Shown here piece after piece: positions 1 to 9,188 of a stretch of DNA of 64,000 bases (position 1 is its first letter; every line of letters begins with the position of its first letter). The DNA is taken from assembly GCF_026239555.1 (NCBI RefSeq), contig NZ_JAPIVP010000013.1, positions 62,001 to 126,000 on the forward strand, in the 5' to 3' direction. The translations under genes and the position numbers were made by a program. The stretch comes from Pedobacter sp. PF22-3. Its GTDB lineage: Bacteria > Bacteroidota > Bacteroidia > Sphingobacteriales > Sphingobacteriaceae. Below the pieces are notes generated by a model. That model did no database searches. It saw only the letters and a list, made by a program, of their open reading frames with translations, and was not told the DNA's origin.

Positions 1-2313
1 TTTCAAAAACCTGTTGCCCACCACCAACTGATCCAATCCTCTAGGCAATGCTTTTAGTTCGTTAGCATTGTGATTAAAGTTTAAGGCCGAATTCCAGGAG
101 AATTTACTTTTTGCGATGACCTGGGCACTCACGGTAAAATCGATCCCCATGTTGTTTACAGACATGCCACTTTCTATCGCTTGTTTATAACCATATTCTG
201 CATAAGCAGGGATCCCAATTAGTTGGTTTTTATCGGTTTTACTATAAAGATCAACTGAAACGTGAAGACGGTTTTTTAACATGGCTACATCAGCACCAAT
301 ATTCAGTTGATCTGAGTATGACCAGGGCACCCCATAACCAACCCAACCAAACTGGTAAGGGCGGGTTAATACCCCGAAGGCATTGTATCCTGGCACTGTT
401 AAATTACCGGTATAGCCTACTGAAGCTGTATATTGTGGGCCTTGTGTATAATTATCGTAACTGAAGGTACGCCCCATTCTACCCACACTTGCACGCAATA
501 CCAAATCATCAACGAAGCTCTTGTTTTTCAAAAATTCGTTTTTGAGATTCCAGGCGGCAGAAATAGTTGGCGAATAAAACCAACGGCTTGTGGGTTGTGC
601 GTTTGAAGAGCCGTCTAAACGTAATATGGCTGACAGGAAGTATTTATCGCTAAATGAATAATCGGCTTTTCCATAAAATGACAATAAGTTATCTTCTGTT
701 TTATCTAAAAACCGGTAAGTTAATTCTCTCGGAAAGGCTACTGGTGTTAAATAACCTCCGTTATCCGTGCCATCATCATTTTTAGGCTTAGAATCAAGCA
801 AGTTGATTTTAATATAATCGTTAACACCTTTATAAGCGTAGGCGTTACTGTATTTATAAATATCCCACTGCATCGATTGCCCTAAAGCAAAATGAAAATC
901 ATGAACCTTATTCAGGTTTAAATCGTAAGTTACCTTGTTATCCATCATTAATCTCTGGCTAAAGCCATAATAATTAGATGCATAACTATTTCCTTGCAAA
1001 AGCGTTCTGGCGTAGAAAACATCCCTATAGCCTTCACTGTAATCGGCATTAAAAGATGACACCACTTTAAACTGGCCAAAAATCCCTTCTAATTTGGCAT
1101 AACCTTGAATGGAGTTCGTTTTGTTATCATCAAAACCTTTTTTGTACTGTTGCAGGTATGAACCATAGAAATCTTTATTTGGAGGCAGCGGCGCGCTTAA
1201 ATCAGGAAAATAATTCAGTTGTGCAAATCTGTCGCGTAAGGTTTTATTTCTATCGCGGTTTAAGCGGTTCGCATTAATCATCGTTGAAAACAGCAACCAC
1301 TTGGTTGGCTTCATATTGATATTGAAAGTGGCGCTATAACGGTCGATACCCGTTTCATCGGCTACGCCTTCACTCTTGGTATTACCCAATGCAAATCTAA
1401 AGTTCGCCCTATCGGTACCGCCAGCCAGTGAGAAATTAATACCATATACCAGCGCATTTTTATAGTATAAATCGGTCCAGTCTGATTTTCCACTATATAC
1501 ATTATTTAGCGAATCACTTAAATATACCGGATACTCTTCATCATCAGAATACCTGCCGTTTGTGGTGTATACATCATAAAAGCGCTGCCTGAAATTATTT
1601 TCATACTTACCATTGATGGTATTTACGAATGGTTTTTGCACCATGCCGATATACGAATTGAAAGAGATAGCGCGGTATTTGCCAACTGCTGTTTTTGAGG
1701 TTAAAACAATTACCCCATTAACACCTCTTGGTCCGTAAACGGAGGTGGAACCTAAATCTTTTAACACCTCTACGGATGCAATATTATTCATATCGATACC
1801 GGCCAGTAAATTAGTTGCCGGTCCGATTCTGTTAAAATCGAATTGCTGTATGTCGAAGGCAAAAGGATGCTCCCTTACCAAAGGGATTCCATCAAGAACC
1901 ACCAGCGGCTGGGCATCGTATAAATCCTTTTTAGATAATAAGGGCATGGCAGCTCCTCTTATAAACATGTTCTGGATAGAACCAGGTTCGCCTGAAGGTT
2001 CCTGAACATAAAGACCAGCAAAATTGCCCTTTAAATTTTGCTGCAATGAAATGGCCGGGAAGAGTGCTAAATCCCTGGTGTCTTTTTGTACACCTCCAGA
2101 TAATTTGGTGTAAAGTGTTTTTTTTCTGATCTGTTCAAGACTATCCTTTCTCAAGGAGTCTTTTAGCGATACGATCCTTATTTTCGTTGTATCCTGAAAG
2201 ATCAAATAATTAATTGTAAGGCCTTTATGATTTTTTTTGCCCGCAGCATAATTCGGTAAAACGTTTAACGTAAACGCCGCAAAAAAAGCAAGGCACGCCC
2301 ATAAGTATCGCAT
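1..2313 (-). CDS. SusC/RagA-like TonB-dependent outer-membrane receptor, 3' end beyond the window
   Basis: The reading frame is open for 771 codons from an ATG at 2313 to the window edge, so roughly the last quarter of a typical 1000-residue receptor is missing. A signal peptide occupies about residues 1-24. Plug-domain landmarks of the SusC family follow: FIRG at 117-120, PLVVLDGIPL at 136-145 and SVEVLKD followed by GSTSVYGPRGVNG at about 180-200. The rest is aromatic-rich beta-barrel. SusC-type receptors import glycans or peptides with a SusD lipoprotein; the partner would lie downstream, outside the window. No N-terminal carboxypeptidase-like domain is present, only about 75 residues of linker before the plug, which is shorter than usual. 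Substrate cannot be read from the sequence. Three operator-like palindromes sit around its start (see separate entries). Confidence 0.9.
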   Translation of the reverse strand, partial: MRYLWACLAFFAAFTLNVLPNYAAGKKNHKGLTINYLIFQDTTKIRIVSLKDSLRKDSLEQIRKKTLYTKLSGGVQKDTRDLALFPAISLQQNLKGNFAGLYVQEPSGEPGSIQNMFIRGAAMPLLSKKDLYDAQPLVVLDGIPLVREHPFAFDIQQFDFNRIGPATNLLAGIDMNNIASVEVLKDLGSTSVYGPRGVNGVIVLTSKTAVGKYRAISFNSYIGMVQKPFVNTINGKYENNFRQRFYDVYTTNGRYSDDEEYPVYLSDSLNNVYSGKSDWTDLYYKNALVYGINFSLAGGTDRANFRFALGNTKSEGVADETGIDRYSATFNINMKPTKWLLFSTMINANRLNRDRNKTLRDRFAQLNYFPDLSAPLPPNKDFYGSYLQQYKKGFDDNKTNSIQGYAKLEGIFGQFKVVSSFNADYSEGYRDVFYARTLLQGNSYASNYYGFSQRLMMDNKVTYDLNLNKVHDFHFALGQSMQWDIYKYSNAYAYKGVNDYIKINLLDSKPKNDDGTDNGGYLTPVAFPRELTYRFLDKTEDNLLSFYGKADYSFSDKYFLSAILRLDGSSNAQPTSRWFYSPTISAAWNLKNEFLKNKSFVDDLVLRASVGRMGRTFSYDNYTQGPQYTASVGYTGNLTVPGYNAFGVLTRPYQFGWVGYGVPWSYSDQLNIGADVAMLKNRLHVSVDLYSKTDKNQLIGIPAYAEYGYKQAIESGMSVNNMGIDFTVSAQVIAKSKFSWNSALNFNHNANELKALPRGLDQLVVGNRFLK
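2257..2268. promoter_or_regulatory. Third operator-like AAAACGTTT palindrome, inside the receptor gene
   Basis: Within the signal-peptide codons of the receptor lies TAAAACGTTTAA, centred on CG at 2262-2263. With its flanks it is an imperfect palindrome (5 of 6 outward positions complementary). It resembles the two copies upstream at 2474 and 2693. It could be chance in an AT-rich coding sequence, but its place fits a downstream auxiliary operator. Confidence 0.3.
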
Positions 2314-2457
2314 AGTTAATGGATCTTTTAATTGGTAAAAAAATGATTGCTAAAACTTATTTTTTCAGAAACGGCAAGACATGTCTTAGGTTAAAAAGAC
2401 AGGTACTTTGGTAGTAGTAGTTAGGGATTCTCATAAAATTTAGTTATTTGGTTAACT

Positions 2458-2465
2458 CAAATATA
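2458..2465 (-). promoter_or_regulatory. Candidate -7 box of the SusC-like receptor promoter
   Basis: On the minus strand this reads TATATTTG, an exact match to the Bacteroidota -7 consensus TAnnTTTG, about 145 bases before the receptor ATG. I see no clear -33 TTTG at the expected spacing. It lies 8 bases from the operator-like palindrome at 2474-2485, so a repressor bound there would cover the promoter. Confidence 0.4.
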
Positions 2466-2473
2466 TAATATGC

Positions 2474-2485
2474 TAAAACGTTTTA
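2474..2485. promoter_or_regulatory. Operator-like palindrome TAAAACGTTTTA (LacI-family type)
   Basis: A perfect 12-base palindrome with a central CG, the arrangement typical of LacI-family operators. It lies between the receptor start (2313) and the SulP gene. A related copy is 219 bases further upstream. The rest of the 2314-2843 intergenic stretch is AT-rich and holds no gene that I can see. Confidence 0.45.
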
Positions 2486-2692
2486 ATAATGATTTGTCAT
2501 TTTTATGAAATTTTTATTAAATGATGCAATAATATTTAATTCTGACAAAATAACTGTCAAACAGACAGGTAAAAAAATAAATATTATCAGGATACTTTAG
2601 AAAAGTAACATCTTATAAAACAGTACATAAGGATATTTTTAACCGACAAACACAATATTTTGAACAATTTTTTGTTGCAATCCCTTTAAATA

Positions 2693-2706
2693 CTTAAACG
2701 TTTTAG
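2693..2706. promoter_or_regulatory. Second operator-like palindrome, CTTAAACGTTTTAG
   Basis: A 14-base imperfect palindrome centred on CG at 2699-2700, with 5 of 6 inner outward positions complementary and C/G at the ends. It is the same motif type as 2474-2485. The separation would allow DNA looping. No LacI-family gene lies in the window, so the regulator, if real, is elsewhere. Confidence 0.4.
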
Positions 2707-2843
2707 TATAGCCACACCATTTGGACAAACAATTAGGCCATACGGTAACAATGGTTTAGGCATTAACAAAACTCCCTGCTACCGCCAAAAAATCAGCTTG
2801 AACCTAAGATAGTCTATGGTTTAAAACGGAAAGTTAAATCAAT

Positions 2844-4379
2844 TCACTTTTCCGTAGCCACCTGGTAAGTAGGATCTTCTATAATATTTACGGTTATAAT
2901 CTGATCAGCATTTTTCAGTAAGCGTTTACAATCGTTACTTAAATGTTTTAATTGAAGTTTTTTATCCGATAGACGGTAGCGTTCAGTTAGTTTATTCAGC
3001 GCATCAATGCCTGACATATCAAAAACACGGCTATGCTTAAAATCAATTACAATCTGTTGAGGATCGTGTGTCACATCAAATAGTTCATTAAAATGGGCAA
3101 CTGATCCAAAAAATAAAGGGCCATATACTTCATAAGTTTTTACACCATTGGTATCGTTATGTTCACTGGCCCGTATCCGTTTAGCACTTTCCCATGCAAA
3201 AACAAGTGCCGAAATAATTACCCCTATTAATACGGCCAACGCGAGGTTATGAAGCCAAATGGTAATGCCTGCCACCAGTATGCCAATGACAATATCCTGC
3301 AGTGGCATTTTATTGATTACTTTAAAGCTCATCCATTCGAAAGTGCCAATGGCGACCATCATCATTACACCAACCAAGGCAGCCATAGGTACACGATCGA
3401 TGACCGGAGCACCAACCAAAATGATAACCAGTATGGTTAAGGCCGCAATAATACCTGATAACCTTGCCCGTGCACCAGCGGAGAGGTTGACGAGTGTTTG
3501 GGCAATCATTGGACAGCCGCCCATTCCCGTAAAAAAGCCGTTTGCAATGTTGGCAATGCCTTGTGCAATACTCTCCCTGTTCCCATTGCCTTTAGTTGCA
3601 GTAATTTCATCAACCAGATTCAACGTAAGCAGGCCTTCTGTTAGGCCGACTCCTGCCATAATGAGCGAATAGGGAAAAATGATCTTGAGCATATCCAGAT
3701 TTAGTGGTACTCTCGGAATGTGAAAGGGCGGAAAACCACCATTTACCGAAGCAATATCCTTAACTAGTTTCGTATCAATACCAAAAAATAAAACAACAAA
3801 AAAAACCACAATAATAGCCACCAGCGAGGATGGAATAGCTTTGGTAATTTTTGGGAGAATAATTACAATGGCAATGGTGAGCAATACCAAAGCCAGCATA
3901 ATATATAAAGGCATGCCACTTAACCACTCTAATTTGCCGTTAACAAGGGTTTTGAATTGTCCTAGCTGCGACATAAAAATGATAACCGCCAAACCGTTAA
4001 CAAAACCGAACATTACGGGCTGCGGAACCAGCCTTACAAATTTGCCAAGCTTAAACAAGCCAACCGTAATCTGAATTAGTCCTGCTAAAGCCACCGCAGC
4101 AAAAACATATTCTATGCCCTGGCTTTTCATTAAAGCAATAAGTACAATTACCGTTGCACCTGCCCCACCGGAAACCAGGCCGGGCCGGCCGCCAAGAACA
4201 GCAGTAACTAACCCCATAATAAAAGCAGCATATAGTCCTGTTAAAGGAGGGAAACCGGCAAGAATAGCAAATGAAAGCGATTCGGGAATCATGGTCATGG
4301 CTACCGTTAAACCTGCAAGCATTTCGGTTCGGTAATTTATTTTCTTTGAAAAATCGAATAGTTGCAGGTAGGGTCTCAT
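2844..4379 (-). CDS. SulP-family anion transporter with C-terminal STAS domain
   Basis: A 511-residue inner-membrane protein. About 10-12 hydrophobic segments are followed by a cytoplasmic STAS domain in the last ~100 residues, the standard SulP order. The N-terminus LFDFSKKINYRTEM and the signature PESLSFAILAGFPPLTGLYA are typical of the family, which moves sulfate, bicarbonate or dicarboxylates. An in-frame ATG eight codons upstream (4403) would add MQLLIILL. I prefer 4379 because family members begin close to the LFDF motif. It stands alone on the minus strand, with 110 bases to the hydrolase behind it. Which anion it carries cannot be read from the sequence; carbonic anhydrase or sulfate assimilation genes, which would hint at this, are absent nearby. 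Confidence 0.9.
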   Translation of the reverse strand: MRPYLQLFDFSKKINYRTEMLAGLTVAMTMIPESLSFAILAGFPPLTGLYAAFIMGLVTAVLGGRPGLVSGGAGATVIVLIALMKSQGIEYVFAAVALAGLIQITVGLFKLGKFVRLVPQPVMFGFVNGLAVIIFMSQLGQFKTLVNGKLEWLSGMPLYIMLALVLLTIAIVIILPKITKAIPSSLVAIIVVFFVVLFFGIDTKLVKDIASVNGGFPPFHIPRVPLNLDMLKIIFPYSLIMAGVGLTEGLLTLNLVDEITATKGNGNRESIAQGIANIANGFFTGMGGCPMIAQTLVNLSAGARARLSGIIAALTILVIILVGAPVIDRVPMAALVGVMMMVAIGTFEWMSFKVINKMPLQDIVIGILVAGITIWLHNLALAVLIGVIISALVFAWESAKRIRASEHNDTNGVKTYEVYGPLFFGSVAHFNELFDVTHDPQQIVIDFKHSRVFDMSGIDALNKLTERYRLSDKKLQLKHLSNDCKRLLKNADQIITVNIIEDPTYQVATEK

Positions 4380-4514
4380 CAGTAAAATTATTAGCAGCTG
4401 CAAATATCTAAATTATGACAACAATACTGCTATAATAAACTATGGATGCTGAATAAGTTCATTGTCAGCGGGGCCAAAGAACTACAATCCAGACCAGCTA
4501 GCAGCAATATTTGT

Positions 4515-6269
4515 TTAAAATAAACTTTTTGCATTTACTGAAAAACCTAGCGCTATAAAACTCTGTGTAGACCATTCAATTTTAAGAGGGGTGCCTGCGT
4601 CTTTTATGCTTTCTGTACTCACATCCTTACCGGTTCCATAATTGATCTGTGCAAAAGGATTTTTATCAATATTGAGCACTAAAAGCAACCTACTGCCTTT
4701 TTGCAACTGCTTGCTGAATACTCTCGACCTATAAAAAGGTATAGACTCTAATTTCCCAGGCTTAAGCAAGTTCCTTCTCCTCATATCATATGCGTAACTG
4801 GCTCTTCCTAAATAATAAGACAGCTGAAAATATTCGCCACTGGGCGTAACTTCATACAGAATAAGGCCTACATCCATATCCTTTTTGTTGATGATGGCTT
4901 TTAACTGCCCCCGTAGCTCACCTGAAACAGAAACAGCCTGATTAAATGGCTTCGTGATAAAAAACAGTCCATTTGATCTGTCGATCTCCTTTTTGATGAT
5001 CGGATCAGGATAATAATCGTTGTAAAACCTGGTTCTGTCTGCCAGATCAACCTGTTGATGCATAAAAATTTCTTTGGCCGGCTTTTGCTCCGAAAGCATC
5101 ATTCCGTTTTCGGCACTGTCCAGATAAAAGCGGATGTGGTAATCCTCCATCTTTGCCAATGAAGGAGCATGCTTCCACTTATTTGCTCCCATTACTTCAA
5201 AGTTGATCTTATCTTTGAGCAATGCAGGTTTCTTTCCGCCTTTAAGAATATAGTCGAACCATTGGAAAGTAATTTCACGGGTATTAATCAACGCTATTGA
5301 ATCTACCTCATAACCTCTTAGTTTGGCTGCTCCACCTATCTGCGATCCAAAATGATCATAAGGGCCTATAATTAAATAATGTTCAGCTGATGGATTATAC
5401 TTATAATGTTCGCGGAGGTATTCTAATGCAGAAACCTGTCCATCATCGTAATAACCGGTAATGCTGAGCACCGGAATATTGATGCGCTTAAAATCGCGAC
5501 CATAGGGTACCATCGATTGCCAGTAAGTATCATAATCAGGATGGCTAAGCCATTTCTGAAGCCAGGGATTTGGGGTACCGTCAATGCTATCAATTTTATT
5601 ATAAGCGGCTCCACTTTCCCACCAGTTGTTCCGCATTTTGCGCCAGCGTGTATGGTCGTTATTCACCACATCATCGGTATATTTGTTATTGGTGATGTAA
5701 AATGCCCACTGGTAATTAGCGTTTAAAAAAACATTATTTTCCATGGGTAAGCCAAGTCCTGGAATAGCAGCAACATAAGGTACAATGGTTTTTAATGCCG
5801 GATGAAGGTATTTAGCCGCTGCCCATTGCGCAAAACCTGAATAACTTCCGCCGTACATCCCTACCCTGCCATCACTCCACGATTGGTTGACTATCCAATC
5901 GATAACAGCATTTACATCTTTAGCTTCATGTTCATAAGGCGCCGGCATATCTGGACTGAGCCTTTTTCCCCTTGCATCAGCCACAATACCGATATAACCA
6001 TGATCGGCCGCATACTTGGCTTCCATTAAACTTCTATTGGTGTTGGAGTAGATAAAATATAAGAGCGCAGCAGGCAATTTCTGCGGCATACCTTTCTTCC
6101 TCACCACTACAGCAGATAAAGTAATGCCGTATTTCGTCTTAATCAATACACTATCGTTAATGATATAATTATTGCTATCAGGTAAAGTTAGTTTTTGCTG
6201 TGCAAAAGTTTTCAGTCCCAATGCAAGGCATAGCACAGCCATACCCAGTTTCACTAAGTTCATTTTCAT
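4515..6269 (-). CDS. Secreted CocE/NonD-family (S15-like) hydrolase
   Basis: A 584-residue alpha/beta hydrolase of the X-Pro dipeptidyl-peptidase / cocaine-esterase superfamily. A signal peptide ends at about residue 24 (TFAQQ), so it is periplasmic or surface-linked. The nucleophile elbow is GGSYSGFAQW with Ser142. The later GYYDDG and GPYDHFG segments supply the likely acid Asp and base His. The C-terminal ~200 residues fit the jelly-roll domain of the family. Such enzymes cleave acyl esters, amides or Xaa-Pro peptides; the substrate here is unknown. The gene starts 18 bases after the LytTR regulator gene and on the same strand, so it is probably the last gene of that operon and possibly its target. 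A second member of the family is at 51685-53556. Confidence 0.9.
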   Translation of the reverse strand: MKMNLVKLGMAVLCLALGLKTFAQQKLTLPDSNNYIINDSVLIKTKYGITLSAVVVRKKGMPQKLPAALLYFIYSNTNRSLMEAKYAADHGYIGIVADARGKRLSPDMPAPYEHEAKDVNAVIDWIVNQSWSDGRVGMYGGSYSGFAQWAAAKYLHPALKTIVPYVAAIPGLGLPMENNVFLNANYQWAFYITNNKYTDDVVNNDHTRWRKMRNNWWESGAAYNKIDSIDGTPNPWLQKWLSHPDYDTYWQSMVPYGRDFKRINIPVLSITGYYDDGQVSALEYLREHYKYNPSAEHYLIIGPYDHFGSQIGGAAKLRGYEVDSIALINTREITFQWFDYILKGGKKPALLKDKINFEVMGANKWKHAPSLAKMEDYHIRFYLDSAENGMMLSEQKPAKEIFMHQQVDLADRTRFYNDYYPDPIIKKEIDRSNGLFFITKPFNQAVSVSGELRGQLKAIINKKDMDVGLILYEVTPSGEYFQLSYYLGRASYAYDMRRRNLLKPGKLESIPFYRSRVFSKQLQKGSRLLLVLNIDKNPFAQINYGTGKDVSTESIKDAGTPLKIEWSTQSFIALGFSVNAKSLF

Positions 6270-6287
6270 TATTAAAATTTTAATGTT

Positions 6288-6980
6288 TTATTGCTTAATC
6301 AAGTTTCTAAATTTAATAGCCTGGCGTTCAGAGATTCTGATCTGTTCTCCTGTTACAAGTTCTACCAGGGTGTGGTTATCGTCCTTTTTCACAGAACTGA
6401 TATAATCTAAATTAAATAAAATGCTTCGGCTTGCCCTAAAAAACCTTTGGCAATCTTGGTTTTCTTCCAGTTTATTTAAAGAAGTTTTAAGCAATACTTG
6501 TTCCCTACCAAAAAAGAGTCTGGCATAATTCTCTACCGACTCGATCAAATGCACATCTTTCCATTTTATGAAGTAGTGTTTACCCTTGTCTTTTACAAAA
6601 ATAGCTGCTCCCTCATTGCTACCAATCTTTTCTATTGCTTTATCTATAGCATTTTTAAAACGTTCTTCGCGTACAGGTTTCATCAGGTAATCCATAGCGC
6701 TTACTTCAAAAGCCTGCACGGCATAATGATCGAAAGCCGTTACAAAAATCACCTGTGGTACCTGTATTAAATTTTCCAAAAGGCCGAAACCGGAACGGCC
6801 AGGCATCTGGATGTCCAAAAAGATCAGGTCGGGCTTTAAAAGTCCAATCAGCTGTTCGGCTTCATCAGCATTGGCGGCCTCGCCTAATACCGTAAATTGA
6901 GGATAGCCTTTTAACATCCTGATCAGTTCCTGCCTCGCACCGCCTTCATCATCAATTATTAATGTCCTGATGTTTCTCAT
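6288..6980 (-). CDS. LytTR-family response regulator
   Basis: A 230-residue protein with an N-terminal receiver domain and a C-terminal LytTR DNA-binding domain. The receiver shows acidic residues D10-D11, the phospho-acceptor D56 in FLDIQMPG and a conserved lysine in MKPVREE. The LytTR domain covers about residues 130-228. Its ATG overlaps the kinase stop codon by four bases (ATGA), so the two genes are translationally coupled. Regulators of this class are activated by LytS-type kinases and bind paired direct repeats ahead of target genes. The secreted hydrolase 18 bases downstream is the likely co-transcribed partner. The signal sensed is unknown. Confidence 0.95.
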   Translation of the reverse strand: MRNIRTLIIDDEGGARQELIRMLKGYPQFTVLGEAANADEAEQLIGLLKPDLIFLDIQMPGRSGFGLLENLIQVPQVIFVTAFDHYAVQAFEVSAMDYLMKPVREERFKNAIDKAIEKIGSNEGAAIFVKDKGKHYFIKWKDVHLIESVENYARLFFGREQVLLKTSLNKLEENQDCQRFFRASRSILFNLDYISSVKKDDNHTLVELVTGEQIRISERQAIKFRNLIKQ

Positions 6981-8062
6981 CTGATCGGAATTTTAATTTC
7001 GGCACAAACCTTCTGATCTATTTCATAAAGGCTGAAAGATGCACAGTGCTGGTAACTGAGATCGAGCCGTTCTTTCAGGTTTTGAATTCCTATGCCTGCA
7101 ACCTTTTTATCCTGTTTCAATTTGCCGGGGTTTAAAACACGGATACTTACAAAACCATCTTGCTCATGAACTATTACATCAATCTTTCCACCTTGTTTCG
7201 CTAGTGCAACCCCATGTTTTACCGCATTTTCGACCAATGTTTGGGTGCACAGGCGCGGCACCAACAGTCCGGATAGCGAAATATCGATATCTAACTCATA
7301 AGTTAATCTTTCTTCCATTCTCAAACTTTCCAGTTCCAGGTAATCTTTCACCAATTCCACTTCATCATTCAACTTAATAAGCATGGCACTTCCCTTATAC
7401 AATCCGCTACGCAACAGTTCACTTAGCAGATCGATTGCCCTGCCTGCAGCATCGGGGCGGGTATATACCAAAGATTTTATATTATTAAGTGCATTGAATA
7501 AAAAATGAGGATTTAATTGGGCGGAAAGGTTGTCTAGTTGCGATTGTTTAAAGCTCAGCTCCAACCTGGCATTTTCTACCGATAACCTTATTTCTCTTTT
7601 TGCGTAGTGGTAAAGATGATAGGCTAAAAGCCAGATGGCCATTAAGCGGATACCGGCGACAAAAATACCTGCAGCATTTACATTAAAAAAATCGGTGAAC
7701 GACTGCTGTGGATGGCTTAGGAACAGCAGCCTCACCAGGTACAACTTACCAATGGTAACCAAGGTATAAAAAATACCCATCAGCGGAATAACAATCAACA
7801 TTCGCCAGATCAGTTTCTCGAGTGAAAGATTCTGCCAATGGTTTTTGTTTGCAAAATTACGGTATAAATGGGTAATCAAAATGTACATCAACACATCCGA
7901 AACAAACTGTACAACAGCCAAATCGAATTTAAAATTACCGGCAGCAGACCAACCTTGGAATGTCCAGTACAAAGCCGCCACCGACCAGCCAATTAACTGA
8001 CATTTCCAATAAAGCGATATGTAGGGTTTCTTTACCAAAATTTTCTGCTCTGAACAAAGCAA
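6977..8062 (-). CDS. LytS-type sensor histidine kinase (His_kinase / HATPase), non-ATG start
   Basis: A 361-residue membrane kinase. Four hydrophobic segments fill about residues 20-165. A short coiled linker follows, then the H-box with QLNPHFLFNALNNI (phospho-acceptor His) and an ATP-binding domain with the N-box LVENAVKHG and the glycine box GIGIQNLKERL. This order is that of the YehU/LytS class that pairs with LytTR regulators, and the cognate regulator overlaps it by four bases. No ATG exists near the expected N-terminus. The frame opens with TTG at 8062; a second TTG eight codons in, just before VKKPYISLYW, fits related proteins as well. The start is therefore uncertain. Confidence 0.9.
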   Translation of the reverse strand: MLCSEQKILVKKPYISLYWKCQLIGWSVAALYWTFQGWSAAGNFKFDLAVVQFVSDVLMYILITHLYRNFANKNHWQNLSLEKLIWRMLIVIPLMGIFYTLVTIGKLYLVRLLFLSHPQQSFTDFFNVNAAGIFVAGIRLMAIWLLAYHLYHYAKREIRLSVENARLELSFKQSQLDNLSAQLNPHFLFNALNNIKSLVYTRPDAAGRAIDLLSELLRSGLYKGSAMLIKLNDEVELVKDYLELESLRMEERLTYELDIDISLSGLLVPRLCTQTLVENAVKHGVALAKQGGKIDVIVHEQDGFVSIRVLNPGKLKQDKKVAGIGIQNLKERLDLSYQHCASFSLYEIDQKVCAEIKIPIR

Positions 8063-8332
8063 CGAAAACTAATTTTAAGAAAAAAGACAAAGTACACGAG
8101 CGTAGGCTTTTGGTGTATAAGTGTTTTTTATGCTGGAATAATAGGATGGGAATAGTCCAGAGTTTGAAGTCTGACGCCGGGAGTCAATTGTGCAAAAGAA
8201 CTAAATATATCTTAGTGCGCGCTGCGTTAATCTTTTACACCTGCGGGAGAAACAAAATGATCAATCTGGTGTAGCGCCTGTCGGTGTTTTTACGTTTTAT
8301 AAAAAACAATTCATCTAAATCATCAAACCGCT

Positions 8333-8947
8333 ATGAAAAAACTACTCTTTCTATTCCTCATGTTCGCGTTTATTTCTTGTAAAAAATCAGAAAGATATGG
8401 TCCGCTGAACTTAAAAAATGGAGAAGAAGTGGAATTACTGGTCAGCCATCGTTATGGTGCAGACAATGATCTCCTATTAAAGCTACCTGGCAATGTAGAT
8501 GCTGGTGCTTCGCTTTCGGGTTTTGATGAGCGTGAACCCGGTTACAGTTACCGTGTTAAAGCGAGATTTAACCGCGACGAAGTGCCTTTACAGGATGGAC
8601 CTGAATACTATTTTGTTTTCGAAAAGATATTGAGCAAGGAGCAGTATAAAGGAAATGAATCTTTTCCTGTTCAACTGATTACTTCATATGTGCCAGGCGG
8701 ACCAGTAATAAGACTGAGCAAAACAGGAACTGATTATTATATGATTCCAGGTAAGTTACAGCTCACTTATGCAAACAGTACCATTCAGAATGAGCTGGAG
8801 GAAATCTGGTTGAATGCCCAGGAAATCCGTGCGAACGTTTTAAACGGACAACGTCCAAAATGGAAAGCCATTAAGGCTACAGTGGTGCACGATCCGCAGA
8901 AATTTGGAAAAGCTTATCTGGTACAACAAATACAATTTGTTGATTAA
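8333..8947 (+). CDS. Hypothetical lipoprotein
   Basis: A 204-residue protein that I do not recognise. Residues 1-17 form a lipoprotein signal peptide with lipobox FISC, so Cys17 is the likely lipidation site. The mature part is predicted soluble, rich in charged and aromatic residues, and rather acidic near its N-terminus, with no repeats or catalytic motif that I can name. It is monocistronic and divergent from the histidine-kinase operon. The 270 bases between them hold a degenerate GTCTGAAGTCT-type tract at about 8160-8185 and no other gene. Confidence 0.75.
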   Translation: MKKLLFLFLMFAFISCKKSERYGPLNLKNGEEVELLVSHRYGADNDLLLKLPGNVDAGASLSGFDEREPGYSYRVKARFNRDEVPLQDGPEYYFVFEKILSKEQYKGNESFPVQLITSYVPGGPVIRLSKTGTDYYMIPGKLQLTYANSTIQNELEEIWLNAQEIRANVLNGQRPKWKAIKATVVHDPQKFGKAYLVQQIQFVD

Positions 8948-9044
8948 TGAAAAACATGGGGCTGAGGTAAAAACGGATGATGGAAATAAGCCTATATCCT
9001 TACGCTCCATACTTAAGTTAAGCAATGCAATCGCAAGGTCGACT

Positions 9045-9146
9045 CGTCATTGCGAGGCAAAAACAGATGATTGAAGTAGAAACCCTAGTTTAAAAGATCT
9101 CTCCATTTCGTTGCACTTCATCCGATAGCCATCGGATCGAGATGAC
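9045..9146. repeat. Intergenic palindromic repeat fragments (family C/D) with inserted hairpin
   Basis: CGTCATTGCGAGGC at 9045-9058 matches the edge of the repeat at 29010-29050. AGATCTCTCCATTTCGTTGC at 9095-9114 and GATGAC at 9141-9146 match the right arms of the repeats at 44986-45089 and 63431-63544. Relative to those, a small hairpin TCCGATAGCCATCGGA (9121-9136) is inserted. The stretch carries no gene. Confidence 0.75.
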
Positions 9147-9188
9147 GACCTAATGCTATGTGCTTTACTGTAAAAAAAACAAATGAGA

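Noticed and set aside
1745..2005. 86-codon plus-strand frame
   Set aside because: Antisense to the plug-domain part of the SusC-like receptor; no independent support.
2374..2383. AGACATGTCT palindrome in the receptor leader
   Set aside because: A 10-base palindrome is expected by chance at this density, and it differs from the three CG-centred operator-like sites.
3249..3672. Plus-strand frames of 63 and 137 codons
   Set aside because: Antisense shadows of the SulP transporter gene.
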